Shown: in pieces, positions 8,750 to 17,364 of the stretch
Numbering within the stretch: the first letter of the stretch is position 1
How the letters are laid out: every line of letters begins with the position of its first letter
Origin: an uncultured Pelagibacteraceae bacterium
GTDB lineage: Bacteria; Pseudomonadota; Alphaproteobacteria; Pelagibacterales; Pelagibacteraceae
Direction of reading: 5' to 3'
Assembly (NCBI GenBank): GCA_902619925.1
Contig: CACNFY010000002.1
Coordinates: 62,001-126,000, forward strand
DNA length: 64,000 nucleotides
Program-made: the position numbers and the translations under genes
Notes under the pieces: generated by a model
Seen by the model: only the letters and a program-made list of their open reading frames with translations
What the model was told of the DNA's origin: nothing
Databases searched by the model: none

Positions 8750-9239
8750 AATTACTCTTTTGACTTTATTATTAGTCTCTTTAAGTAAAATTGGCTTAGC
8801 AGACAGCCATGATCAGCAAAAAAATATTTTAGATCAAGCAAAAGAGATAAATGAGGAAATAAACAAAAAACAATCTTCGACACAAGCTAATATTTCATCT
8901 GAGATTGGTGAAAATGACGAAGAACCTTTGCCACTAAATGATCCTTTCGCTGGAGATGACGGAACGGCAAGTAAAATAGTCTCTGATGTAACAGTAGAAA
9001 AAGAACTAGTAAATTTGAGTAAATACAAATTAGTTGGAGTTTTTAATGGAGCTATAAAATCATTTGCAACTTTTGTAGACGAAGGTGGAGAATTTATAAC
9101 CCTTGAAATAGAAGAAGAATTATCGAATGGACTAAAATTAGTTGACGTTAATATAAAAGAGGCAATTTTTCAAAAGGGTGAAAATAGTTTTGTATCCTTA
9201 AATTTTAAAAACCAAATTAGAGAAAGAGATGAATTTTAA
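8736..9239 (+). CDS. PilP/MshK-like periplasmic pilus protein
   Basis: 167 residues. A signal peptide (MSFFKITLLTLLLVSLSKIGLADS) is followed by an acidic, probably flexible stretch (EENDEEPLPLNDPF region) and a small beta-rich C-terminal domain (YKLVGVFNGAIKSFATFVDEGGEFITLEI) like the homology-region domain of PilP/GspC proteins. Those bridge the inner-membrane PilN/PilO complex to the N0 domain of the secretin. The position between pilO and the secretin gene matches pilP or mshK. It overlaps pilO by 14 bp upstream and the secretin gene by 11 bp downstream, indicating tight translational coupling. It lacks an obvious lipobox, unlike classical PilP. The call rests mostly on context. Confidence 0.65.
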   Translation: MSFFKITLLTLLLVSLSKIGLADSHDQQKNILDQAKEINEEINKKQSSTQANISSEIGENDEEPLPLNDPFAGDDGTASKIVSDVTVEKELVNLSKYKLVGVFNGAIKSFATFVDEGGEFITLEIEEELSNGLKLVDVNIKEAIFQKGENSFVSLNFKNQIRERDEF

Positions 9240-10764
9240 ATTTTACAAGTTTTTTGTACCAATTATTTTATTATCAGCACTTCTTAACGGTTGTACAGCT
9301 GATGGAAAGTTTAAGAGTGGTACTTTTAAACATGATACACCTCTAATAAAAGAAGATATTCGAAAAACTGGAAAAGAAACTGTTGACGAGACAGTTGAGT
9401 TAGGACCGCAGCCTATTGAAGGAGACATTATTAAACTCGGTAAAAGAAAACAAATTTCATCTACAAAAAAAAGAAATTATCTTTTAATTCCAGATAGCTA
9501 TACATCTTTAAAGCAAAATGTTTCGTTTAAGTTCCAAAATCTTGACTATAAGGAAGCAATGAATTTAATGGCTCAAATAGGAGAGATAAATATTTTAGTA
9601 GGGGAGGAAGTAGCTGGATCAATAAATGCACAATTAGTTGACGTACCTTGGGATAAAGCATTCAATGCTATCTTAGATCTTAAAAACTTTGCTGCAGACT
9701 TTGATGTATCAAGTAATCTTATTAGAGTTCACTCTCCATCGAACTTAACTGCTCAAGAGAGCACTAAATCAGCTAGGGCTTCTGCCGTTAAGAAAAAAGT
9801 AGAGTTAGAAGATTCGGTCGAGCCAATAATTTCCGAAATTTTCCGTCTTTATTATATAAGCCCAGCAGAGGCGAAAACTACTTTGACTGAACTTTTTGCA
9901 TCCATAGACGATAATTTAACACCAATAAAAATTACCGAAGAGAAAACTACAAGATCTATTATTGTAAGAGGAAAAGAAGCAGACTTAGATATTGTCGATA
10001 AAATAATTAAAGAAATTGATGTAAGAACTAAACAAGTTTTAATAGAGGCGTTTATTGTTGAGGCTAACTCAGACTTTGAAAGAGCACTAGGCACAAGACT
10101 AGGAGGATATTATAATAGACAAGGTAGAATAATCGGAGGTGTTCAAGGTGCAAGTACAGGAGATGGTCCAGCAAACGCGGGAACAGCAGTTCTTGGTGCA
10201 GCGACAGATAGCATAACAGATTTTTCAGCTGCAGGAGCAACTAGTGGTATAGGAATATTAAAAAAGACAGGTTCTGCAGTTCTTAAAGCAGAAATAACAG
10301 CATTAGAATCTCAGGGGTTGGGTAAAACAATCTCAAATCCCAAGGTTTTTACTTTAGATAATCAGGTAGCAACAATTACACAAGGTGAGGAAATTCCTTA
10401 CGCGTCATCTTCAGCTGAGGGAGCTGATACATCATTTAAAGAGGCTGCTTTAAAAATGACAGTTACACCAAGTATAATTGGTGATGGAAATGTACTTTTA
10501 AATATTCAAGTTAACAATGATACACCAAATAGATCAAATGCTGGTGATCCTGCGATTAACAAGATGGAGATAAGCACTAAATTGTTGGTTGCCGATGGAG
10601 ACATTGTTGTAATTGGTGGTATTAAGAAAAATTCAGTATCCAATAGCAAACAACAATTACCCGGTGTAGGAGATGCTCCTGTTTTAGGAAATTTGTTTAA
10701 AGGAAAGTCAAAAGCTGATAGCTTAGATGAATTATTAGTTTTTATAGCACCAAGAGTTTTATAA
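9229..10764 (+). CDS. mshL: Outer-membrane secretin of the type IV pilus (MshL/PilQ family)
   Basis: 511 residues. The signal peptide ends in a lipobox (LLNGC, Cys at about 22), so it is probably a lipoprotein. An N-terminal secretin/TonB short domain is seen around residues 95-170 (SFKFQNLDYKEAMNLMAQIG). An N1-type domain follows at about 200-275 (RLYYISPAEAKTTL ... VLIEAFIVEAN). The C-terminal secretin barrel is at about 340-510, with LKAEITALESQGLGKTISNPKV, GEEIPY and VTPSIIGDG motifs. It forms the gated outer-membrane channel through which the pilus passes. Size and lipobox resemble MshL more than the larger PilQ. It overlaps its upstream neighbour by 11 bp and is followed 1 bp later by the assembly ATPase gene. 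Confidence 0.9.
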   Translation: MNFKFYKFFVPIILLSALLNGCTADGKFKSGTFKHDTPLIKEDIRKTGKETVDETVELGPQPIEGDIIKLGKRKQISSTKKRNYLLIPDSYTSLKQNVSFKFQNLDYKEAMNLMAQIGEINILVGEEVAGSINAQLVDVPWDKAFNAILDLKNFAADFDVSSNLIRVHSPSNLTAQESTKSARASAVKKKVELEDSVEPIISEIFRLYYISPAEAKTTLTELFASIDDNLTPIKITEEKTTRSIIVRGKEADLDIVDKIIKEIDVRTKQVLIEAFIVEANSDFERALGTRLGGYYNRQGRIIGGVQGASTGDGPANAGTAVLGAATDSITDFSAAGATSGIGILKKTGSAVLKAEITALESQGLGKTISNPKVFTLDNQVATITQGEEIPYASSSAEGADTSFKEAALKMTVTPSIIGDGNVLLNIQVNNDTPNRSNAGDPAINKMEISTKLLVADGDIVVIGGIKKNSVSNSKQQLPGVGDAPVLGNLFKGKSKADSLDELLVFIAPRVL

Positions 10765-10765
10765 A

Positions 10766-12523
10766 ATGTTGAAGATTAGTAGAGAAAGTGAAATAAATCT
10801 TATTAATGTCCTTATAGATAATGACATAATTTCAGGAAAAGATTTAATCAATATAAAAAAAATAAGTACAGAGGGAAATAAATCACAAATAGATGCGGTC
10901 TTTGAATTAAAATTAACAGACGAAAAGCAAATTGTAGACGTATTGGTTAAAGAACAAAGTTTAGAAATAGTTGATTTAAATAAATTTGATATCACAGATG
11001 AAATAAAATCTGTTCTACCATCAAATTATATAAACGTAAATTTTGTTGCTCCTTTTAAAGTTGAGGGTAATACACTACACATAGCTATTTCAGATAGTTC
11101 AAAATTGGGTTTAATGAGAAATTTGAAAGCTATTACAAAAAAAAATATTGAACTTCATGCAGCGAAAGTGTCTGACATATCGAAATTTATAGATAAACTT
11201 TTAAGTGAAAGTGGTGATGTAACAACTGCAACTATTAGAAAAGATAATCAGGAGCGAGAAAAAACAAAAACTTTTGACTCTGACCTTGGTGAAGCTGGAG
11301 AAGTTTTAGATAAAAAGCCAGAGGAAGAAATAGAAGCAATTGAAAATGAATCTGAAGTAATTAAGTTTAGTACTGCCGTTGTTGCAGAAGCTATTAAATT
11401 AGGCGTCAGCGATATTCACATTGAGCCTTACAGATTTTCATCAAGAGTTAGGTATAGGTTAGATGGAATGTTACAAGAACAAGATCAATACCAAAAATTC
11501 TTACATGATAATTATAGCGCAGTAGTAACTCGATTCAAAATAATGGGTAAATTAGATATTGCTGAAAGAAGATTGCCTCAGGATGGAGCAATCAATTTTA
11601 AAATTGAGGGTAAAGTTGTAGATTTACGTCTTTCAATTTTGCCAACTGCAAACAACGAGAGAATTGTAATGCGTATTTTAAATAAAGACGCAGGAGATAT
11701 AACACTTGAACAATTAAATTTTGATGACTCTGATTTGAAAAATCTTAGAAAAGCAATTCATAGCACTCAAGGATTGGTACTTGTAACTGGCCCAACTGGA
11801 TCAGGGAAAACTACAACTTTGTATAGTATCTTAAAAGAGGTTAGCAAACCTCATCTAAATATTTTAACAGCTGAGGATCCAGTTGAATATGAATTGGATG
11901 GTGTTGGACAAGTTCAAATCAAAGATGACATAGGATTAAATTTTGCAGCCGCATTAAGATCTTTTTTACGTCAAGACCCAGAGATTATTCTTGTTGGGGA
12001 AATGAGAGATAAAGAGACAGTAGATATTGGTTTAAAAGCTGCTCTAACAGGTCACTTAGTTTTTAGCACTCTTCATACTAATGATGCACCAAGTACTATT
12101 ACAAGACTACAAAACATGGGAACACCAGACTATTTAATTAGCGCAGCATGTACTTTAGTATTAGCGCAGAGACTCGCTAGAAAGTCATGTAAAGATTGCA
12201 GAGTTCCTGACGAAGACGTAAATCCAAAAGTTTTAACTGATCTTGGTTTTACTCCTGAACATGCATCAAGAGTTAAGGCTCAAAAAGGAAAAGGTTGTCC
12301 AAAATGTAAAGATACTGGTTTTAAGGGTAGAATGGGTATCTACGAAGTTTTAAATGTAACGAAGCCTATAAAAGAGGCTATATTAAAAAAAGCTACCACT
12401 CCTGAACTAAAAGAAATTGCAAGCAAAGAAGGTTTTCAAACTATGGCTGACATGGGTAGGAAAATGATAGCTGCTGGTGATCTAAATTTTAGAGAGTTTG
12501 AGCGGGTATTATCAAGTTCATAA
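10766..12523 (+). CDS. pilB: Type IV pilus extension ATPase (PilB/MshE/GspE family)
   Basis: 585 residues. The N-terminal third is an MshEN/GspE-N type domain. The catalytic core contains Walker A GPTGSGKTTT (about residue 342), an Asp-box region (ILTAEDPVEYELDGVGQ), Walker B IILVGEMRD and a His box (GHLVFSTLHTNDAP). A tetra-cysteine zinc motif (CKDC about residue 474, CPKC about 510) is characteristic of extension ATPases of the PilB/GspE type and absent from PilT. It hydrolyses ATP at the inner face of the membrane to drive pilin polymerisation through PilC. No pilT retraction ATPase is present in the window. The gene starts 1 bp after the secretin stop. Confidence 0.94.
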   Translation: MLKISRESEINLINVLIDNDIISGKDLINIKKISTEGNKSQIDAVFELKLTDEKQIVDVLVKEQSLEIVDLNKFDITDEIKSVLPSNYINVNFVAPFKVEGNTLHIAISDSSKLGLMRNLKAITKKNIELHAAKVSDISKFIDKLLSESGDVTTATIRKDNQEREKTKTFDSDLGEAGEVLDKKPEEEIEAIENESEVIKFSTAVVAEAIKLGVSDIHIEPYRFSSRVRYRLDGMLQEQDQYQKFLHDNYSAVVTRFKIMGKLDIAERRLPQDGAINFKIEGKVVDLRLSILPTANNERIVMRILNKDAGDITLEQLNFDDSDLKNLRKAIHSTQGLVLVTGPTGSGKTTTLYSILKEVSKPHLNILTAEDPVEYELDGVGQVQIKDDIGLNFAAALRSFLRQDPEIILVGEMRDKETVDIGLKAALTGHLVFSTLHTNDAPSTITRLQNMGTPDYLISAACTLVLAQRLARKSCKDCRVPDEDVNPKVLTDLGFTPEHASRVKAQKGKGCPKCKDTGFKGRMGIYEVLNVTKPIKEAILKKATTPELKEIASKEGFQTMADMGRKMIAAGDLNFREFERVLSSS

Positions 12524-12528
12524 AATTT

Positions 12529-13764
12529 ATGGATGTATTTACATACAAAGGAATTTCCGCTGGTAAATATGTAGAGGGTGAAATTGAGGCTTTAAATCAA
12601 GATGAAGCATCCCATAAGCTTAAAGAACAAAAGATCATAATAACAAATTTAGTTAAGGGTAAGAAAAAAAAAGATGCTAAAAAAGAAAAGGCAAAAGGCC
12701 AGGGATTTACTCTATTTAAGAAAAAAGTAAAACCAGAAGACCTAGTTGTTTTTTCAAAGCAGTTTGCAACAATGGTCAAAGCGGGCCTTCCTATTTTAAA
12801 TGTTCTAGAAATGTTAAGGGATCAAGTAGAAAACCCTGCAATGAGGGATGTAGTCGAGGACATAAGAAAAAGTTTAGAAGGGGGTGTCTCATTATCAAAA
12901 TCTTTTGAAAAATACCCCAATTTATTTGACAATGTATACGTAAATTTAGTCAAAGCCGGGGAGGCTAGTGGTAAGTTAGATGTTTTTCTTCTTAAAATAG
13001 TTGATGCATTAGAAAAGAGAGAAAAAATTAAGAAAAAAATTAAAAGTGCTCTTATGTATCCGAGTATTATGTTCACGGTAGCTATTACTGTAAGTGCTTT
13101 CATGTTAGTTAAAGTAGTTCCTGTTTTTGCGAAAATGTATGATGGTATGGGCATAGCATTACCTAAACCTACTGCAATAATTTTAGGAATGAGTGATTTT
13201 TTAAGAGGTACTGGAGGAATGATAATGCTTATCTCTATTATTTTATTTGTTGTAATCTTTAGATATTTAACAACTAAAAATCCAGCTATACAGTACAAAT
13301 GGCATAGACAGGTTTTAAGATTACCAGTTTTCGGCGATTTAATTTTAAAGTCACTTATTGCAAGAATTTCATTAATACTTGGTAATCTAAGTGCAGCTGG
13401 AGTAAATTTATTAGAAAGTTTAGATATTGCTAAATCAGTTAGCAATAATGTAGTTGTTACCGAAGCAATCGATAATATTAAAAAAGGAGTTTTCTCTGGA
13501 GAAACTTTAACTAAACTTTTTTTAAAAGAGCCATTGTTTCCCCCAACATTTAGTCAATTAATTTCAGTTGGAGAACAAACTGGACAACTAGATGAGATGT
13601 TTAACTCAGTTGCAATGTATTATGAGGAAGAGTTTGATGGAGCAGTAGATAATATGTCTAGTCTGATAGAACCAATAATGATTGTATTTATGGGTTTAAT
13701 GATTGGTGGTTTAATGATTGCAATGTACTCACCAATATTCAATGTTGGCGCATTGATAAACTAA
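12529..13764 (+). CDS. pilC: Type IV pilus inner-membrane platform protein (PilC/MshG/GspF family)
   Basis: 411 residues. Two GspF (T2SSF) domains are visible, at about 70-195 (VVFSKQFATMVKAGLPIL...GGVSLSKSFEKYP) and about 270-395 (LIARISLILGNLSAAGVNLLES...FSQLISVGEQTGQLDEMF). Membrane helices lie near residues 182-207, 230-247 and 380-405, the standard topology. It forms the rotor or platform that transfers ATPase motion to pilin subunits. The N-terminal KGKKKKDAKKEK stretch is lysine-rich like several proteins here. The gene starts 5 bp after pilB and its stop overlaps the stop of the convergent RsbW-like gene. Confidence 0.93.
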   Translation: MDVFTYKGISAGKYVEGEIEALNQDEASHKLKEQKIIITNLVKGKKKKDAKKEKAKGQGFTLFKKKVKPEDLVVFSKQFATMVKAGLPILNVLEMLRDQVENPAMRDVVEDIRKSLEGGVSLSKSFEKYPNLFDNVYVNLVKAGEASGKLDVFLLKIVDALEKREKIKKKIKSALMYPSIMFTVAITVSAFMLVKVVPVFAKMYDGMGIALPKPTAIILGMSDFLRGTGGMIMLISIILFVVIFRYLTTKNPAIQYKWHRQVLRLPVFGDLILKSLIARISLILGNLSAAGVNLLESLDIAKSVSNNVVVTEAIDNIKKGVFSGETLTKLFLKEPLFPPTFSQLISVGEQTGQLDEMFNSVAMYYEEEFDGAVDNMSSLIEPIMIVFMGLMIGGLMIAMYSPIFNVGALIN

Positions 13765-14177
13765 ATTATTTTTTTTGTTAAGACTAAATGATTTACCCAA
13801 CCTTTTTCGTCTTTTTTAAATACAGCTGCATCCATAATTTGCTTTATAAAAAAAGTTCCTAAACCACCAGGTTTAATATCATCTAGTTTTCTATGCTGAA
13901 CATTTTCAGGTACGACTGCTTTACCTTTATCAAAAAAACCTATTTCTAATTCTGAATCTTTCATTGAAATTTTAATCTGCATTTTATCTGTTGTGCTATC
14001 TACACCTTTATATCCATGTTTAACTATATTTTGTGCTGCTTCAGCAATTGCTAAAACTAATTCATCTTTTAATTCCTGCTCGAGTTTTAATTTTTCAAAT
14101 ACTTCTCTAGAAAAAACTCTAACTTCTTTCAAGCTTCCAGTGCTAACTAAAAAATCTTTTGATTCTTCTATATTCAT
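13761..14177 (-). CDS. RsbW-like serine kinase / anti-sigma-type HATPase
   Basis: 138 residues forming a single GHKL ATPase domain. Visible boxes are the N-box ELVLAIAEAAQNIVKHGY, a G1-like FFDKGKAV and the G2 box GGLGTFFIKQIMD. Such proteins (RsbW, SpoIIAB, BtrW types) phosphorylate a STAS antagonist and, when free, bind an output protein such as a sigma factor. It is translationally coupled to the STAS gene through a TAATG stop/start overlap at 14177, a classical antagonist-kinase pair. The pair is inserted antisense between pilC and the pilin genes. The output partner is not identifiable, since no sigma factor lies in the window. Confidence 0.85.
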   Translation of the reverse strand: MNIEESKDFLVSTGSLKEVRVFSREVFEKLKLEQELKDELVLAIAEAAQNIVKHGYKGVDSTTDKMQIKISMKDSELEIGFFDKGKAVVPENVQHRKLDDIKPGGLGTFFIKQIMDAAVFKKDEKGWVNHLVLTKKII

Positions 14178-14476
14178 TATTCAAGGTTAAGTATCTGCTC
14201 AAGTTTTGCCATCATAATAACTTTTAAAACAGATTTACTTACTTCTTTTACGATCACTTTATTTCCTTTTTCTAATGCTTGTTGGTGACTTTCAATAAGA
14301 ACTGAAATTCCAGAAGAGTCCATATAACTTACATCTTTGAGATTTAAATGTACCTCTTTACCAGCCTCAATAAGTGGTAAAATGACTTCTTTAGCACTCT
14401 CAGTAACGTCCATGTCAATTTCACCATTTAAAAAGACAGTGCTAATATTTCCTTCTTCAGTTACTTTATATGTCAT
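14177..14476 (-). CDS. STAS-domain anti-sigma-factor antagonist (RsbV/SpoIIAA-like)
   Basis: The ORF track begins at a GTG at 14497, but the ATG at 14476 (MTYKVTEEGN) fits the family start better and gives 99 residues. The single STAS domain has the expected order of strands and helices. The conserved phosphorylation site is in MDSSGISVLIESHQ, where the second Ser of DSSGI is normally phosphorylated by the partner kinase. In its dephosphorylated form it sequesters the RsbW-like kinase encoded immediately downstream. The two PP2C phosphatases at 3670 and 18737 are the obvious candidates to reactivate it. It is divergent from the first pilin gene, with about 175 bp between them that should hold both promoters. 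Confidence 0.88.
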   Translation of the reverse strand: MTYKVTEEGNISTVFLNGEIDMDVTESAKEVILPLIEAGKEVHLNLKDVSYMDSSGISVLIESHQQALEKGNKVIVKEVSKSVLKVIMMAKLEQILNLE

Positions 14477-14651
14477 AGATGAATAAACAAATATCACATA
14501 ATTCTATTATTAAAACGCAAAAAAAAACCCAATCTGGAAAAAAAATATTAAATAATTGCTAATTTAAAGGGTTTTTATTAGTAGATTTTGGTGTTTACTT
14601 TATATTTAATACATTTAAATATTATAACGTTAAGAAAAGGATAAAAAATTT

Positions 14652-15164
14652 ATGATCAAAAACAACAAAGGATTTACTTTAATTGAATTACTAGTTGTTG
14701 TTGCAATTATAGGTACCCTAGCAGCTGTTGGTGTAGTTGCTTATAATGGATACACATCTGCAGCAAAGAAGAACGCAACGAAAGCTATTCATGCTAATAT
14801 GGTAAAATATATTGGATCAGAGCTTGCTAAATGTAATTTAGGAACCGCTCCAACTTCATTTATGGGAGTTAAAGCAGAAGCAGAAGAAGCAGGAGGTGAT
14901 GAAGGAGACGGCGGAGACGGCGGTGACGGAGGCGATGATGCAACTAGTGTTGACTGTGATAGTACAGCAGCAGAACTAGTATCTTATCTAACAACTCCAG
15001 CTACATCTCCGTTGCAGGATAAAGATCCTCACTCGTCTACTGGAGAAATGGCATATGAGGGTAGTGTTGCAATTTCAGCTTCAGGTTCGGCAATTAAAAT
15101 TGTAACTAGTTACGATCCTGACGATACCGATCTAACTCTTGAGAACGAGATAGAAGTTGAATAG
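14652..15164 (+). CDS. Type IV prepilin with acidic glycine-rich insertion
   Basis: 170 residues. The class III signal MIKNNKG is followed by FTLIELLVVVAIIGTLAAVGVVAY, so prepilin peptidase should cut after Gly7 to leave Phe1 with Glu at +5. The hydrophobic helix is followed by a globular domain with two cysteines (AKCNLG and VDCDST) that may form a disulfide. An acidic insert of Gly/Asp/Glu repeats (GGDEGDGGDGGDGGDD, about residues 81-96) is encoded by unusually GC-rich repeated codons (GGC GGA GAC type). An AAGGAT-like Shine-Dalgarno precedes the ATG. Probably the major or an abundant pilin, as it has its own promoter region and a polar surface insert. The second pilin gene overlaps its stop. 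Confidence 0.9.
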   Translation: MIKNNKGFTLIELLVVVAIIGTLAAVGVVAYNGYTSAAKKNATKAIHANMVKYIGSELAKCNLGTAPTSFMGVKAEAEEAGGDEGDGGDGGDGGDDATSVDCDSTAAELVSYLTTPATSPLQDKDPHSSTGEMAYEGSVAISASGSAIKIVTSYDPDDTDLTLENEIEVE

Positions 15165-15589
15165 TGGTAAAAAAAAGAGATAAATCTTTTAAAGGTTTTA
15201 CTCTTATAGAATTATTAGTTGTTGTAGCCGTTATAGGTATATTATCATCAGTTGGTATTATGTCTTATAACGGCTATATAAAATCATCTAGACAATCTTC
15301 AGCTAAAAATACATTAATGCAAATTGGGTTAGCCCAAACAGAGTATTTCTCTAATTATTCATATTATTACAATAGCTCTGAATCATGTGCTGATAGTTAC
15401 AGTGACTCTGATCATGAGGATATAGGTGACAATTTATTTGATAATATAAAATACATTGATAAGTCTATAAACTTTGGATTTTGTATAATTGAGGATAGTG
15501 GAAATTTCATAGCAAAAGCCGTATCAAAAGATGGAAATTGTATATTAACTATAGATGATAGCGGAACAGTAGACAACAGTTCTTGCTAA
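15164..15589 (+). CDS. Second type IV prepilin
   Basis: 141 residues starting at a GTG that shares a base with the stop of the preceding pilin (TAGTG), so the two are translationally coupled. The leader MVKKRDKSFKG is followed by FTLIELLVVVAVIGILSSVGIMSY. Cleavage after Gly11 yields a mature pilin with Glu at +5. The globular part has four cysteines (ESCADS, FGFCII, GNCIL, NSSC), compatible with two disulfides, and a PilE-like ending (VSKDGNCILTIDDSGTV). It may be a second structural pilin or a minor pilin; relative abundance cannot be judged from sequence. Confidence 0.9.
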   Translation: MVKKRDKSFKGFTLIELLVVVAVIGILSSVGIMSYNGYIKSSRQSSAKNTLMQIGLAQTEYFSNYSYYYNSSESCADSYSDSDHEDIGDNLFDNIKYIDKSINFGFCIIEDSGNFIAKAVSKDGNCILTIDDSGTVDNSSC

Positions 15590-15698
15590 AAGTTCAAATT
15601 TTTGAAAAATTAAATAATTTTTGAGATTGCTCTAGCAATAATTTTATGTCTTAATTAATGGTTAATTAAAATTTATAATATAATAGTAAGCAGTCGAA

Positions 15699-17261
15699 GT
15701 GAAAAAGAAAAATAAAAAAAAACAGAGAAAAAAATCTGTAAAATATAATTCAAATTTTCCAGTAGCTCTAATTGGATTATCAGCTTTAATTCTTTTTTCT
15801 AGTATTTTAGTTTTTTCACCTAGCATTGCTTTAAGTAAAAAATCTAACAAATTTTCTGAAGAATTCCTGAAAACTAGTACTAAAACAAAGAAAGAAATTT
15901 TAATTGAAAAACCAAAAAGAAACTTATCTGAAATAAATAGTTTAGGAATAACGGAACTATTACTTGCAGAGGAGACAAATGGTTCAAAAATAATAATTAA
16001 TGGCGAAGAAAAAGTAATTCCAGCTCCAACAGATAAAAATATTACTTACATGCAGATACTTCAAAACCCAAATGATTTAGATTTAAATCTTAAATATGCT
16101 CAACAACAAGGAAAAATGGGCAACTACAAACAAACAATTGCTACTTTAGAAAGACTTGGAATGCTTTATCCAGATAATGTTGAGATAAGACTTTATTTAT
16201 TATCGGTTTTAGTGCAAGCAGACTCACCTGATAAAGCCTTAACTATAATTGGAGAGATAAAAGGAAGTGATGATTTAACTCCGGATGATTTACAAACTGT
16301 TCAAGAGTTAGAGGAAGAAATAAAAAGTAGAAAAGGTCCAAAGCTATGGAATTTTTATGCTGATATTGGTTTAGGAGCAATTCAAAGTAATAATGTTAAC
16401 AGTGTATCGAGAACAAAATTGCAAAGTAGTTCTGATGAATTAATTGCATTTGGTAGTCCAAGACACGATAGAACTTACAGCGAAAGTTTAGGATTAACAG
16501 CAACACGGTCAATTGGTGAGTCATCTTCGTTTATGATAAATTTAAGTGCCTCAGATTCAGCTCAAGTTACTGAAACAACTGATGACTTTGAAAGTTATGG
16601 CCTAACATTATCTTTTGATACATCAATAGGAAATCAAAGTCTTAGCCCATATTATATGTTGAGTAAAACTGATTACCAAGATGATGCAACAAGCTTTTCA
16701 ATGATGGCTGGTATTGGAGGTTTCTTCTCATTAAACGATCGAAATGCATTTAGTTATGGTTATTCATTTTCTGATTCGAAAAATAACCAAAATTCTACTG
16801 ATGATACAGCAAGAGAGACAAATTCAATTGGTCATGGAATTACTTTAGGACATGATTTTACATTTGATGAAATAATTTCTAGTTCGATAGGCTTAGGTTA
16901 CAGTATATCTGAAGCAGAAGTAGGAACTAATGACTTTGAAACTTATGATTTTAGCTTAAGAGTTAATTTTGCTTATCCTTGGGCTTACATATCAGTTGGA
17001 AGAGCGTTAAGTTTCAATGACTATATGCATATAGATACAAGTATTAACTCAAACCGAATAAGATCAGACTATACTGATACTTATGATTTAATGGTTACTA
17101 AAGCTCTTGGTGACTTAATTCCTTTTCTTGATAGAAGTAAATCAATATTTTTAAATGTCGCTTATGAAAAAGTATTTTCTGAAGCGAATATAATTAATTA
17201 CGACTATGAAGCTGAGTCATTATCGCTTAGTTTATCTAAAAGTTTTCACTTAAATAAATAA
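15699..17261 (+). CDS. TPR protein with C-terminal outer-membrane beta-barrel (Slam/DUF560-like layout)
   Basis: 520 residues from a GTG start. The N-terminus is very lysine-rich (MKKKNKKKQRKKSVK) followed by one hydrophobic segment (about 22-46) that acts as a signal or anchor. Residues about 115-215 form tetratricopeptide repeats (NLKYAQQQGKMGNYKQTIATLERLGMLYP). From about residue 225 to the end (WNFYADIGLGAIQSNNVNSV ... LSLSLSKSFHLNK) the sequence is alternating beta-strand as in a 14-stranded barrel. The TPR-plus-barrel layout recalls surface lipoprotein assembly modulators, but the similarity is architectural, not proven. It lies between the pilins and the FecR gene and may be a secretion or anchoring partner of the FecR protein. 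A TATAATA stretch 19-25 bp before the start may be a -10 box. Confidence 0.65.
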   Translation: MKKKNKKKQRKKSVKYNSNFPVALIGLSALILFSSILVFSPSIALSKKSNKFSEEFLKTSTKTKKEILIEKPKRNLSEINSLGITELLLAEETNGSKIIINGEEKVIPAPTDKNITYMQILQNPNDLDLNLKYAQQQGKMGNYKQTIATLERLGMLYPDNVEIRLYLLSVLVQADSPDKALTIIGEIKGSDDLTPDDLQTVQELEEEIKSRKGPKLWNFYADIGLGAIQSNNVNSVSRTKLQSSSDELIAFGSPRHDRTYSESLGLTATRSIGESSSFMINLSASDSAQVTETTDDFESYGLTLSFDTSIGNQSLSPYYMLSKTDYQDDATSFSMMAGIGGFFSLNDRNAFSYGYSFSDSKNNQNSTDDTARETNSIGHGITLGHDFTFDEIISSSIGLGYSISEAEVGTNDFETYDFSLRVNFAYPWAYISVGRALSFNDYMHIDTSINSNRIRSDYTDTYDLMVTKALGDLIPFLDRSKSIFLNVAYEKVFSEANIINYDYEAESLSLSLSKSFHLNK

Positions 17262-17364
17262 TTATACCAAAACATAAAATTATCCTTGAAAATAGGGGCA
17301 AATTTTTCTCATTATGGTCTTTATTGTTGTTTCAAAAACATACTAAAATTGGTATATCATTCTT

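Noticed and set aside
12822-13445. Minus-strand 207-aa ORF inside pilC
   Set aside because: Shadow of a confidently identified GspF-family gene; no motif.
14523-14576. AAAAACCC/GGGTTTTT inverted repeat between STAS and the first pilin gene
   Set aside because: Eight-bp stem with a 38-nt loop in AT-rich promoter DNA; too weak to call a terminator or operator.
15626-15639. Palindrome ATTGCTCTAGCAAT after the second pilin
   Set aside because: Two-base centre cannot form a stable hairpin and there is no T-run; a single 14-bp dyad may be chance.
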